From: Gordonia amarae NBRC 15530
Lineage (GTDB): Bacteria; Actinomycetota; Actinomycetes; Mycobacteriales; Mycobacteriaceae
Length of the DNA: 64,000 nt
Direction: 5' to 3'
NCBI RefSeq assembly: GCF_000241345.1
Contig: NZ_BAED01000069.1
Location: 1 to 64,000, forward strand
The number at the start of each line of letters is the position of its first letter. Position 1 is the first letter of the stretch. The notes under the pieces are model-generated. The model had not been told where the DNA came from and did not search any database. It worked only from the letters and a program-made list of their open reading frames with translations. Shown here one piece after another: positions 33,609 through 42,256 of the stretch. A program made the translations under genes and the position numbers.

Positions 33609-34697
33609 GTGAGTGTCAGCAGCAGGCTGGGCGTAAGGCAGCGGGGCAGGGGAGCCGGCAGGTCCCGGACGGTCACCATGGCGGCGATGGCCGCCGTCTG
33701 CGTGGTGGTCGGGACGGGGCTCACGGCGTGCGGTGACGACGGATCGTCCGACGGCAGCGGCGGTGGTGAGGTCACGATGCTCACGCACGACTCGTTCGAA
33801 CTCCCCGAAACGGTGTACGACACCTTCAAGAAAGAAACCGGGATCACGCTCAAGGTGATCAAGTCCGGCGACGCGGGAGCGCTCGCGTCCACCATCTCGC
33901 TGACCCCCGGCAAACCCAAGGCCGACGTGGTCTTCGGCATCGACAACACCTTCGCCTCGCGGCCCATCGAGAACGGCGCGCTCGAGCCGTACGAGTCGCC
34001 CGCGGCCAAGGACGGGGCTGACACCTATGCCGTCCCGGACTCGAAGGACGAGCTGACCGCCGTCACCCGCGGCGACGTGTGCCTCAACCTCGACGATTCG
34101 TGGTTCGAGAAGCACGACGTCGAGCCGCCCAAGAGCTTCCGCGACCTGACCGACCCCACGTACTCGAATCTGTCGGCGCTGCTCGACCCGGGCACCTCGT
34201 CGCCCGGCATGGCATTCCTGCTCACCACCGTCAACGCCGATCCGCGGGGCTGGCAAGAGTACTGGAAGAAGCTGGTGGCCAACAAGGCGACCATCGTCTC
34301 GGGCTGGGAGATCGCCTACAACCAGCTGTTCTCGGCGGGTGAGGGACGCGGGCAGAAGCCGATCGTGCTGTCGTACGCGTCGTCGCCGGCTGCCACACCC
34401 GGCACCTCCGCGCTCCTCGACAGTTGCTTCGGGCAGGTCGAATACGTCGGCGTCCTCAAGGGCGCCAAGAACATCGCCGGCGCTCGCAAGGTTGTCGACT
34501 TCATGCTGAGCCAGACGGTGCAGCGCGAGCTGCCGTCGTCGATGTACGTGTACCCGGTGCAGAAGGACACACCGCTGCCCGACGGCTGGCAGGACCGCGC
34601 GCCCGTCCCGTCGTGGACGGTGAAGATCCCGCCGGCCGTCATCGCCAAGAACCGCGAGCAGTGGCTGCAGCAATGGCGAGACGCCGTCGGTCGCTGA
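33609..34697 (+). CDS. thiB: Thiamine ABC transporter, substrate-binding lipoprotein
   Basis: Encodes 362 residues from GTG 33609, with GAGGA eight bases upstream; GTG 33594 is an alternative. A signal peptide with lipobox LTACG gives a membrane-anchored lipoprotein. Segments typical of ThiB/TbpA are THDSFELP, KADVVFGIDNTFASR, LDPGTSSPGMAFLL, VSGWEIAYNQLFSAGEG, VLSYASSPA, LPSSMYVYPVQ and WLQQWRDAVGR. It binds thiamine (and its phosphates) outside the membrane. The leader holds two small hairpins (33499-33516 and 33553-33570), but I see no TPP riboswitch. It is first in the row thiB-thiP-thiQ-Nudix. Confidence 0.93.
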   Translation: MSVSSRLGVRQRGRGAGRSRTVTMAAMAAVCVVVGTGLTACGDDGSSDGSGGGEVTMLTHDSFELPETVYDTFKKETGITLKVIKSGDAGALASTISLTPGKPKADVVFGIDNTFASRPIENGALEPYESPAAKDGADTYAVPDSKDELTAVTRGDVCLNLDDSWFEKHDVEPPKSFRDLTDPTYSNLSALLDPGTSSPGMAFLLTTVNADPRGWQEYWKKLVANKATIVSGWEIAYNQLFSAGEGRGQKPIVLSYASSPAATPGTSALLDSCFGQVEYVGVLKGAKNIAGARKVVDFMLSQTVQRELPSSMYVYPVQKDTPLPDGWQDRAPVPSWTVKIPPAVIAKNREQWLQQWRDAVGR

Positions 34698-36343
34698 CGG
34701 TGCGGCCCGGTCCGGGCGGCCGGGGATTCGGGGTGATCACCCTTGTCCCGGTCCTGTTCGTCGCGGTGTTCTTCGGCTGGCCGGTCGTGGCGCTGATCAA
34801 CCGGGCCACCCGCACCTCCGACGGCACCGGCATCGTCGGGCTGCTGCGCAACACCGACGCGGTCGGCTTGCTCGGCATCACCCTCGGTCAGGCGCTGGCC
34901 TCGACGCTGCTGGTCACCGTCGTGTCGATACCGATCGTGTGGCTCGTCGCCCGCGTCGACCTGCCGGGTTCGCGGCTGCTGATGGTGGCGGTGACGGTGC
35001 CGTTCGTGTTGCCGACCGTCGTGGTGGGCATCGTGTTCCGGGCCGTTCTCGGCGGGCCGCTCGCCGGGCTCGGCATCGAAACGGGATTCTGGGCGGTGCT
35101 CGTGGCCCACGTGTTCCTCAACGTCGCGGTGTTCGTCCGGGTTGTCGGAGCGGCGCTGCGATCGCAGGCAGGCCGTGCCGCCGAGGCCGCGCGCTGCCTG
35201 GGTGCCGGTCCGCTGCGGGCGTTCGTCACGGTGTCGCTGCCGCCCCTGCTGCCCGCGGTCGGGGCGGCGGCCTCGCTGGTCTTCCTGTTCTGTTCCACCA
35301 GTTTCGGTGTGATCATCATCCTCGGTGACGGCCGGCTGCGGACGCTGGAGACCGAGATCTACCAGCAGGCCATCGGCTACTTCCGGATCCCGGAGGCGGT
35401 GGCACTGTCGATGCTGCAGATCGTCGTCGTGATCGGTGCGCTGCTGCTGACCAGGATCTTCTCGGACCCGGCCGCATCCGGGGCGGCCGGCTCACCGGCG
35501 CGGCGCAGACGCCCGAACGGGTGGATGTGGCTGCCGGTGGCCGCGGCGATCGGGTACACGCTGGTGCTGATGGTCGGGCCGTTGCTGGTGCTGGCGATCC
35601 GTTCGGTCCGGCCCACCGCCGGCGGTGACTGGACGCTGCGCGGCTACCGCGGCCTCGGTGAGCAGGTGAACGGGATCAGTCCCCTGGACACGCTCGGCTA
35701 CTCGCTGACCACCGCCGCGTCGGCGACGGCGATCGCGGTGGTCGTGGGCACGCTCGGGGCGATCGCGCTGCACCGGGCGTCGGGACCGTTCGCGGTGATC
35801 GGCACTGTGCTGGCGATGATCCCGCTCGGCGTCAGCGCGGTGACGCTGGGGTTCGGGTATCTGATCGCGCTGGCCGAGCTGCCCGCGGAGGTGTCCGCGT
35901 CCCCACTGGTCATCCCGTGCGTGCAGGCGCTGATCGCCGTCCCGTTCGTGATCCGGGTTGTGCTGCCGGCGTTGGAGTCGGTGCCGGCCCGGCTGCGGCA
36001 GGCGGCGGTGGTGTGCGGGGCGTCGCCGTGGCGGGTGTTCTGGACCGTCGACCTGCCGACGATCGGGCGGTCACTCGGGGCTGCCGGCGGGTTCGCGTTC
36101 GTGATGGCGCTCGGTGAGTTCGGTGCGACCGGATTCCTGGCGCAGGCCGATACCACCACGCTGCCGGTGCTCATCGGCTCGGGCCTCAATCGGCCCGGCG
36201 CCGACAACCTGGCCACCGCGATGGCGTCGGCGATGTTGCTGGTCGCGGTGACGGCCCTCGCGGTCACTGTTATCGAACTGCTCGGCACCCGCACGCGCCG
36301 GGCAGCGGGAAAGGACAGCCGTGAGATGCAGGCGGTGATCTGA
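34673..36343 (+). CDS. thiP: Thiamine ABC transporter permease (two-domain)
   Basis: Encodes 556 residues in two homologous halves of about six membrane helices each, as in ThiP/FbpB-type permeases. Each half has the ATPase-docking loop: EAARCLGAGPLRAF in the first, RQAAVVCGASPWRVF in the second. ATG 34673 overlaps thiB by 25 bp; a GTG at 34700, two bases after the thiB stop, is an alternative. The last base of its stop is the first base of the thiQ ATG (TGATG), so the genes are coupled. With ThiB and ThiQ it imports thiamine. Confidence 0.92.
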   Translation: MARRRRSLTVRPGPGGRGFGVITLVPVLFVAVFFGWPVVALINRATRTSDGTGIVGLLRNTDAVGLLGITLGQALASTLLVTVVSIPIVWLVARVDLPGSRLLMVAVTVPFVLPTVVVGIVFRAVLGGPLAGLGIETGFWAVLVAHVFLNVAVFVRVVGAALRSQAGRAAEAARCLGAGPLRAFVTVSLPPLLPAVGAAASLVFLFCSTSFGVIIILGDGRLRTLETEIYQQAIGYFRIPEAVALSMLQIVVVIGALLLTRIFSDPAASGAAGSPARRRRPNGWMWLPVAAAIGYTLVLMVGPLLVLAIRSVRPTAGGDWTLRGYRGLGEQVNGISPLDTLGYSLTTAASATAIAVVVGTLGAIALHRASGPFAVIGTVLAMIPLGVSAVTLGFGYLIALAELPAEVSASPLVIPCVQALIAVPFVIRVVLPALESVPARLRQAAVVCGASPWRVFWTVDLPTIGRSLGAAGGFAFVMALGEFGATGFLAQADTTTLPVLIGSGLNRPGADNLATAMASAMLLVAVTALAVTVIELLGTRTRRAAGKDSREMQAVI

Positions 36344-37416
36344 TGCTGGAGATCGACACGATCACGGTGCGCTACGGCGCTGACGTGGTGATCGACGGCC
36401 TGAGCTGGTCGGTCGGTCCGCAGGCCCCGGTGGCGGCGCTGCTCGGACCGTCGGGCTGTGGCAAGTCCACCCTGCTGCGGGCCGTCGCCGGACTCGAACC
36501 GCTGGTGGCCGGCACGATCGGCTTTGACGGCCAGGACCTGGCCAGGGTGCCCGCGCACCGGCGCGACTTCGGGGTCGTGTTCCAGGACGGGCAGTTGTTC
36601 GACGGTCGTTCGGTGGCCGCGAACGTCGCCTACGGGCTGAAGATGCGCCGGTGGGGCAGGCGCGAGATCGCGGCCCGGGTCGAGGAGATGCTGGAGCTGG
36701 TCGGGCTCGCCGGCTACGGGGGGCGTTCGGTGCGGGAGATCTCCGGCGGGCAGGCGCAGCGGGTCGCGCTCGCCCGGGCGCTGGCGCCGCGGCCGCGGCT
36801 GCTGCTGCTCGACGAGCCGCTTGCCGCGCTCGACAAACTGCTGCGCGACCGGCTCGCCGTCGACATCGCCGAGATCGTGCGTGAAACCTCCACGCCTACG
36901 GTGATCGTCACCCACGATCACACCGAAGCCGCGTTGATGGCCGACCGGGTGTCGGTGATGCGTGACGGGCAGATCGTGCAGACCGACACATCGGCGCGCC
37001 TGTGGCTCCGGCCCGTTGACGAGGAGGCCGCCCGGTTCCTCGGTGTGACAACGGTTCTCGATGCCACGGTGGCCGGTGATGTGGCCGATTGTGTGCTGGG
37101 CCGGGTGGCCGTCGACGTTCCCGACGGTCGGGTCAGGCTGGGTCTGCGTCCGGAATCTGTTGTCGTGGAACCGCTCTCACACGATATCGGGAACGGATCG
37201 GTGACTGGGCGGGTGCTGCACGCCGCGGTGCTGCCCGGCGGGGTGCGGCTGGACGTGCGGCCGGACCTGCCCGGGGAGATCGGTGTGATCGCGGCGACGG
37301 CGCCCTCGGACGGGATCGTCGCCGGCGCCACGGTGCGGTTGCGGCTGCATGCCGGCCGCGTGGCGGTCCTGGGTCAGCGGGCCGGCCGGGAGTCCGGCGC
37401 GGGGGTGCCGCGATGA
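36343..37416 (+). CDS. thiQ: Thiamine ABC transporter ATPase
   Basis: Encodes 357 residues. An ABC ATPase domain has Walker A GPSGCGKST, Q-loop VFQDGQLFDGRS, signature EISGGQAQRVALARAL (Ile for Leu), Walker B LLLLDEPLAALD and H-loop VTHDHTEA; a C-terminal ~110-residue TOBE-like regulatory domain follows (RLGLRPESVVVEP). It is longer than the classical ~230-residue E. coli ThiQ, which lacks the TOBE part, and matches the actinobacterial form. It energises ThiP. Its stop overlaps the ATG of the Nudix gene (ATGA). Confidence 0.92.
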   Translation: MLEIDTITVRYGADVVIDGLSWSVGPQAPVAALLGPSGCGKSTLLRAVAGLEPLVAGTIGFDGQDLARVPAHRRDFGVVFQDGQLFDGRSVAANVAYGLKMRRWGRREIAARVEEMLELVGLAGYGGRSVREISGGQAQRVALARALAPRPRLLLLDEPLAALDKLLRDRLAVDIAEIVRETSTPTVIVTHDHTEAALMADRVSVMRDGQIVQTDTSARLWLRPVDEEAARFLGVTTVLDATVAGDVADCVLGRVAVDVPDGRVRLGLRPESVVVEPLSHDIGNGSVTGRVLHAAVLPGGVRLDVRPDLPGEIGVIAATAPSDGIVAGATVRLRLHAGRVAVLGQRAGRESGAGVPR

Positions 37417-37814
37417 CCCGGATCGTGGTGGCGGCGGCGATCATCGACGAGATGTCCGCGAAACTGCTTCTCGCGCAACGCAATTACCCGCCGGAGGTTG
37501 CCGGTCTGTGGGAGCTGCCCGGAGGCAAGGTGGAGGACGGGGAGACCTGGCAGGCCGCGCTGGAACGGGAGATCGCCGAGGAACTCGGCATGACGATCGA
37601 GGCCGGGCAGCAGTTCGGTGCGGCGGTCGGGCTGTCGGTGGAACTGGAACTGGTGGCGCTGCGAGCCCGGCCGGTGGGAGGCGCGCCGCGGGCGCTCGAT
37701 CATGCGGCTCTGCGGTGGGTGGACGCGGCGGGGTTACGGGCGATGGCCGATGCGGGTGAGCTGGTGCCCGCCGACACCACCTGGCTGGAGGACCTGCTGG
37801 AACTGCTGGCCTGA
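37413..37814 (+). CDS. Nudix hydrolase (MutT-like), coupled to the thiamine transporter
   Basis: Encodes 133 residues. The complete Nudix box is present, GGKVEDGETWQAALEREI then AEELGM (G-x5-E-x7-RE-x2-EE-x-G), preceded by LLLAQRNYPPEVAGLWELPGGK as in MutT/CTP-pyrophosphohydrolases. By family it could remove 8-oxo-dGTP or damaged cytosine nucleotides. Its start overlaps thiQ by 4 bases, making it the fourth gene of the thi operon, so a thiamine-related substrate such as HMP-PP, thiamine diphosphate or a toxic analogue is also possible (E. coli NudJ acts on such compounds). The sequence alone does not decide. Confidence 0.9.
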   Translation: MTRIVVAAAIIDEMSAKLLLAQRNYPPEVAGLWELPGGKVEDGETWQAALEREIAEELGMTIEAGQQFGAAVGLSVELELVALRARPVGGAPRALDHAALRWVDAAGLRAMADAGELVPADTTWLEDLLELLA

Positions 37815-37816
37815 AC

Positions 37817-37993
37817 TCAGGCGGCGCGGGCCTTCTTCAGGGCGTGGCTCAGTTCCTTCTTGGACATGTGCCGGGTGTCGAGCTTGCCCATCTTGTGGAT
37901 GACGACGGGGCAACGCACACACCGCGTCTTCTTGCGGCAGCACTTCTTTTTCGCCTTCAGGTCCGCGACCTTGGCGGGGTTGACCTTGCCCAT
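37817..37993 (-). CDS. 58-residue Lys/Cys-rich conserved small protein
   Basis: A short minus-strand gene from ATG 37993 to TGA 37817. The product is strongly basic (Lys ~26 %), with four cysteines in a cluster CC-x5-C-x2-C (KKKCCRKKTRCVRCP), possibly a zinc-binding knuckle, and a helical C-terminus MSKKELSHALKKARAA. The codons show the high GC3 of this genome. No ribosome site precedes it, but a TAACCT -10-like box ends seven bases before the ATG, which fits a leaderless mRNA. It is tail-to-tail with the Nudix gene (2-bp gap). A nucleic-acid-binding or metal-binding role is only a guess. Confidence 0.72.
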   Translation of the reverse strand: MGKVNPAKVADLKAKKKCCRKKTRCVRCPVVIHKMGKLDTRHMSKKELSHALKKARAA

Positions 37994-38134
37994 GAATCGA
38001 GGTTAGCACTACCTTACTGAGGGCTGCCTATTGCCCTGTGAGCGGCGTCTCAGCACGCCGAAGCGGTACCATGGGCCGGTTGACCTGCCGCACCCGGCGG
38101 GTTCAGTACTGCCCAACACCTGGAAAGAGAGTCA

Positions 38135-40045
38135 GTGAGCCCTGCCCCCAACTTCCGTAACGTCGCGATCGTCGCGCACGTCGACCATGGTAAGACCACG
38201 CTGGTCGACGCGATGCTCCGCCAGTCCGGGGTTTTCGGCGAGCGAGCCGAACTCGTCGACCGGGTGATGGACTCCGGTGACCTCGAACGCGAGAAGGGCA
38301 TCACCATTCTCGCCAAGAACACCGCCGTGCATCGCCGCCAGCCCGACGGCACCGAATTCGTCATCAACGTCATCGACACGCCCGGCCACGCCGACTTCGG
38401 CGGCGAGGTCGAACGCGGCCTGTCGATGGTCGACGGCGTAGTCCTGCTGGTGGACGCCTCCGAGGGACCGCTGCCGCAGACCCGGTTCGTGCTGCGCAAG
38501 GCACTGGCCGCGTCGCTGCCGGTGATCCTGGTGGTCAACAAGACCGACCGTCCCGACGCCCGTATCCAGGAGGTCGTCGACGAGAGCCAGGACCTGCTGC
38601 TCGACCTGGCCTCCGACCTCGACGACGAGGCTGCCGAGGCCGCCGAACTGGCCCTCGAACTGCCTGTTCTCTACGCCTCCGGCCGCGCCGGCATCGCCAG
38701 CACCGAACAGCCCGCCAACGGCGACGTCCCGGCGGGGGAGAACCTCGACCCGTTCTTCGACGTGCTGCTGGAATACGTCCCGGCGCCCAAGGGCGATCCC
38801 GAGGCACCGCTGCAGGCGCACGTCACCAACCTCGACGCGTCGGCGTTCCTGGGCCGGCTCGCGCTGGTGCGTATCCACAACGGGACGCTGCGCAAGGGCC
38901 AGCAGGTGTCGTGGTGCCGTGAGGTCGACGGTGAGGCCGTCGTCGAGCGCGCCAAGATCACCGAACTGCTCGCCACCGTGGGAGTCGACCGCGCGCCCGC
39001 CGAATCGGCCGTGGCCGGTGACATCGTCGCCGTCGCCGGCATGCCCGACATCATGATCGGCGACACCCTCGCCGACCTGGAGAACCCGGTTCCGCTGCCG
39101 CGCATCACCGTCGACGAGCCGGCGATCTCGGTGACCATCGGCACCAACAGCTCGCCGCTGGCGGGCCGGGTGTCCGGGCACAAGCTGACCGCACGCATGG
39201 TCAAGAGCCGCCTGGACTCCGAGCTCATCGGCAACGTCTCGCTGCGCGTGCTCGACATCGGCCGACCCGACGCGTGGGAGGTGCAGGGCCGCGGCGAGCT
39301 GGCGCTGGCCATCCTCGTCGAGCAGATGCGCCGCGAAGGTTTCGAGCTGACCGTCGGCAAGCCGCAGGTGGTCACCCGCAAGGTCGACGGCAAGGTGCAC
39401 GAGCCGTTCGAGCACCTGACCGTCGACGTCCCCGAGGAGTACCTGGGCGCGGTCACCCAGCTGCTGGCCGCCCGCAAGGGCCGGATGGAGCAGATGAACA
39501 ACCACGGCACCGGCTGGGTGCGCCTGGAGTTCATCGTGCCCTCGCGTGGCCTGATCGGTTTCCGCACCGACTTCCTCACCGAGACCCGCGGCACCGGCAT
39601 CGCCAACGCCGTCTTCCACGGCTACGACGCCTGGGCCGGCGAGATCCGGGCCCGGCACACCGGTTCGCTGGTGTCCGACCGTGCCGGCAGCGTCACCCCG
39701 TACGCGATGATCCAGCTCGCCGACCGTGGCACCTTCTTCGTCAACCCGGGCGACGACAGTTACGAGGGCCACGTCGTGGGCATCAACCCGCGCGCCGAGG
39801 ACCTCGACATCAACGTGTGCCGGGAGAAGAAGCTCACCAACATGCGGCAGTCGTCGGCCGACGTGATGGAGACCCTCGCCAAGCCGATGCAACTCGACCT
39901 CGAGGGCGCGATGGAGTTCTGCGCCGCCGACGAGTGCGTCGAGGTCACGCCCGAGGTGGTGCGCGTGCGCAAGGTGCACCTGGATTCGTCGACTCGAGCC
40001 CGTGAGCGTTCCCGTGCCAAGGCGCGTGACCAGTCGGTGAGCTGA
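38135..40045 (+). CDS. typA: Translational GTPase TypA/BipA
   Basis: Encodes 636 residues from GTG 38135 with an AAAGAGAG site. The G-domain motifs are AHVDHGKTT (G1), EKGITI (G2), DTPGHADFGGE (G3), NKTDRPDAR (G4) and the SGRAG region (G5), then EF-G-like domains II, III and V and the BipA-specific C-terminal domain (PSRGLIGFRTDFLTETRGTG). It binds ribosomes and supports 50S assembly and growth under stress. Its neighbour lpqW is also downstream in mycobacteria (Rv1165/Rv1166). An inverted repeat between the two genes probably ends or attenuates its transcript. Confidence 0.97.
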   Translation: MSPAPNFRNVAIVAHVDHGKTTLVDAMLRQSGVFGERAELVDRVMDSGDLEREKGITILAKNTAVHRRQPDGTEFVINVIDTPGHADFGGEVERGLSMVDGVVLLVDASEGPLPQTRFVLRKALAASLPVILVVNKTDRPDARIQEVVDESQDLLLDLASDLDDEAAEAAELALELPVLYASGRAGIASTEQPANGDVPAGENLDPFFDVLLEYVPAPKGDPEAPLQAHVTNLDASAFLGRLALVRIHNGTLRKGQQVSWCREVDGEAVVERAKITELLATVGVDRAPAESAVAGDIVAVAGMPDIMIGDTLADLENPVPLPRITVDEPAISVTIGTNSSPLAGRVSGHKLTARMVKSRLDSELIGNVSLRVLDIGRPDAWEVQGRGELALAILVEQMRREGFELTVGKPQVVTRKVDGKVHEPFEHLTVDVPEEYLGAVTQLLAARKGRMEQMNNHGTGWVRLEFIVPSRGLIGFRTDFLTETRGTGIANAVFHGYDAWAGEIRARHTGSLVSDRAGSVTPYAMIQLADRGTFFVNPGDDSYEGHVVGINPRAEDLDINVCREKKLTNMRQSSADVMETLAKPMQLDLEGAMEFCAADECVEVTPEVVRVRKVHLDSSTRARERSRAKARDQSVS

Positions 40046-40068
40046 CGGCTCCGGGGTGAGCACGGCCT

Positions 40069-40113
40069 ACTGTGGTGGATCAGGGCGCGATGGGCGTCCG
40101 GATCCACCACAGT
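40069..40113 (+). terminator. 13-bp inverted repeat between typA and lpqW
   Basis: ACTGTGGTGGATC and its exact complement flank a 19-base spacer, starting 24 bp after the typA stop. It could be a terminator or attenuator for typA; with no T-run, an operator role for lpqW is also possible. Confidence 0.55.
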
Positions 40114-40173
40114 GGTCAGATGACGTGGTCTGGGCCCACGTGCGAACCGATGACGCCGAAGGAGAAGCGACGG

Positions 40174-42240
40174 GTGCGTGAACGACGCAAAGCGGTGCTA
40201 CCTGCTCTCGCGGCCGTGCTGCTGCTGGCGGCCGGATGCAGTGCCGACCCGCCGCCGCCCGTCCGTGAGACGGCGCCGCCGGCCACCCCGGTGCCCTATC
40301 CCGACGACAAGACCATCTATATCGCCACCGGCTCGATCGGGGCCGGGTTCAACCCGCACCTGGCCGCCGACCAGGGGGTGGTGACCACGGCGATCGCGGC
40401 GATGACGCTGCCGAGCCCGTTCGCTCCCGTCCAGTCGCCCACCGGCGTCCGGTGGGAACTGCAGAAGGATTTCGTCACCTCGGCCGAGGTCACCAAGACC
40501 GAGCCGTTCACCGTCACCTACCGGATTCACAAGAACGCGCAGTGGTCCGACGGTCTGCCGGTGACCGGTGACGATTTCAGCTACCTGTGGCAGCAGATGG
40601 CGCGCAGGCCCAACGCGGTCGCCCCCGCCGGCTACCGGCTCATCGACTCTGTGGCCACCAGCTCGGGCGGCAAGACGGTGGAGGTGCGTTTCGCCGCCGC
40701 CTACCCCGCGTGGCGTGAACTGTTCACCGACCTGCTGCCCAGCCACGTCCTGCGCGGCACCCCGTCCGGTTTCGAGACCGGCATGGACAGCGGGATGCCG
40801 GTGTCGGCCGGACCGTTCCTCATCCGCTCGATCGACCAGACCCGCGACGAGGTGCGGCTGATCCGCAACGACCGGTACTGGGCCACACCGTCGGTCCTGG
40901 ACCAGATCGTGCTGCGCCGGGCCGGGACAGTGCCGCAGATGGTCGGGTCGGTGCGTGCCCACGACTCGGCGATCGTGAACTTCTCCAGCGGACCGGCTAC
41001 GCAGGCGGAGCTGTCGGCGGTGCCCGGCACCCGCACCTCGCGCAACCCGGTGCCGCGCGCGCTCACCGTCACCGCCAACACGCGGACCCCGGCGATGCGG
41101 GAGACCCCGGTGCGGTCGGCGGTCCTCGGTGCCATCGACCGGCAGCTCGTCACCTTCGCGGCGGCCGGCGACGAGGTGGTCACCCGATTCGCCAACACCG
41201 TCTACGCGCCTACCGACGCCGGGTACAAACCGGTCGACAGGCCGCGGCTGGACAACGCCCGCATAGAGTCGTTGCTGGTGGGCGCCGGATACCGGCGTGG
41301 TCCGGTGGTCACCGAGGAATCGGAGGAGGAGTCCGGGGCGGAGACAAGCGAGTCGTCGGAGGTTCCGGAGTCGCAGAGTCCCGGTTCGAGCGGGCGGACC
41401 CCGGCGACCACACACCCGGCCACGACACGCCCGGCACAGCCGACTACCGGAACACCGGCGCCTTCGTCGGGAGACCCGGCCTCCCCGTCGGGAGCGTCGC
41501 CTTCGGGGACCGCCGGCAGCACCGAACGCGACGACTCGGACATGGCATCGGTGCCGGTCGGGGTGGCGCCCTTCCAGAAGGACGGTCGAGATCTGACGAT
41601 CCGCGTCGGTGCGATCTCCGGTGATCCGCGTGCGACATCGGCGGCCGCGAACATCGTCGATCAGCTGCGTGCGATGGGTATCCGTGCCGGGACGCGCCTG
41701 CTGTCGGGCAATGAGCTGTACGGGCCCGCGCTCACCAAGTCGGAGGTCGACCTGGTGGTCGGCTGGATGGCCGTCGGGGTGCCGCCGGCCGCTGCGTTCG
41801 CCTCCCAGGTCGATTGCGGCCCACCCAAGTCCGGGTCGGCGGAAACCTCCTCATCGTCGGCGTCCGCGTCTGCGAGCAACTCGGCCGCACCCGCGAGTTC
41901 GGGGGCACCGACGCCGGGACCGTCCACATCTGCCCCGTCCTCATCTGTGCCGTCCTCATCTGGGGCACCCGGGGGCAACGCGGACTCGGACTACATCAGC
42001 AATACCTCAGGACTGTGCGATGACGAGCTGATCCGGCTGGCACGGGAGGTGCTGTCGGCGGAGGACCCGGCGCCGATCCTGGAGACGGCCGAGCCGCTGC
42101 TGGCCGCACAGTCGGTGTACTTGCCGATCTACCAGGAGATGTCGCTGGTCGGGGTGACCGATCACGTGACCGGCGTGCCGTTGACCGGACCGATCCAGGT
42201 GGGAATCTTCGGCGACGCGGATCTGTGGGACCAGAAGTGA
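40174..42240 (+). CDS. lpqW: LpqW-like lipoprotein (OppA-fold)
   Basis: Encodes 688 residues from GTG 40174, which has GGAGAAG nine bases upstream; ATG 40150 is an alternative. A short signal peptide ends in lipobox LLAAGC (Cys22). The body is an oligopeptide/solute-binding type II fold (FNPHLAADQGVV, YRIHKNAQWSDGLPVTGDDF, GPFLIRSIDQTRDEVRLIRNDRYW). In mycobacteria LpqW (Rv1166) steers PIM/lipomannan/lipoarabinomannan synthesis, and the position after typA supports orthology. Two Ser/Thr/Pro/Glu-rich low-complexity insertions (about residues 380-455 and 555-610) interrupt the C-terminal half; they are probably surface linkers, possibly glycosylated. Confidence 0.88.
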   Translation: MRERRKAVLPALAAVLLLAAGCSADPPPPVRETAPPATPVPYPDDKTIYIATGSIGAGFNPHLAADQGVVTTAIAAMTLPSPFAPVQSPTGVRWELQKDFVTSAEVTKTEPFTVTYRIHKNAQWSDGLPVTGDDFSYLWQQMARRPNAVAPAGYRLIDSVATSSGGKTVEVRFAAAYPAWRELFTDLLPSHVLRGTPSGFETGMDSGMPVSAGPFLIRSIDQTRDEVRLIRNDRYWATPSVLDQIVLRRAGTVPQMVGSVRAHDSAIVNFSSGPATQAELSAVPGTRTSRNPVPRALTVTANTRTPAMRETPVRSAVLGAIDRQLVTFAAAGDEVVTRFANTVYAPTDAGYKPVDRPRLDNARIESLLVGAGYRRGPVVTEESEEESGAETSESSEVPESQSPGSSGRTPATTHPATTRPAQPTTGTPAPSSGDPASPSGASPSGTAGSTERDDSDMASVPVGVAPFQKDGRDLTIRVGAISGDPRATSAAANIVDQLRAMGIRAGTRLLSGNELYGPALTKSEVDLVVGWMAVGVPPAAAFASQVDCGPPKSGSAETSSSSASASASNSAAPASSGAPTPGPSTSAPSSSVPSSSGAPGGNADSDYISNTSGLCDDELIRLAREVLSAEDPAPILETAEPLLAAQSVYLPIYQEMSLVGVTDHVTGVPLTGPIQVGIFGDADLWDQK

Positions 42241-42256
42241 CAGAGAGAGTTGTGCG

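Noticed and set aside
38132-40063. A 643-residue open frame antisense to typA
   Set aside because: It mirrors typA codon by codon; such antisense frames are a by-product of high GC3. typA is unmistakable.
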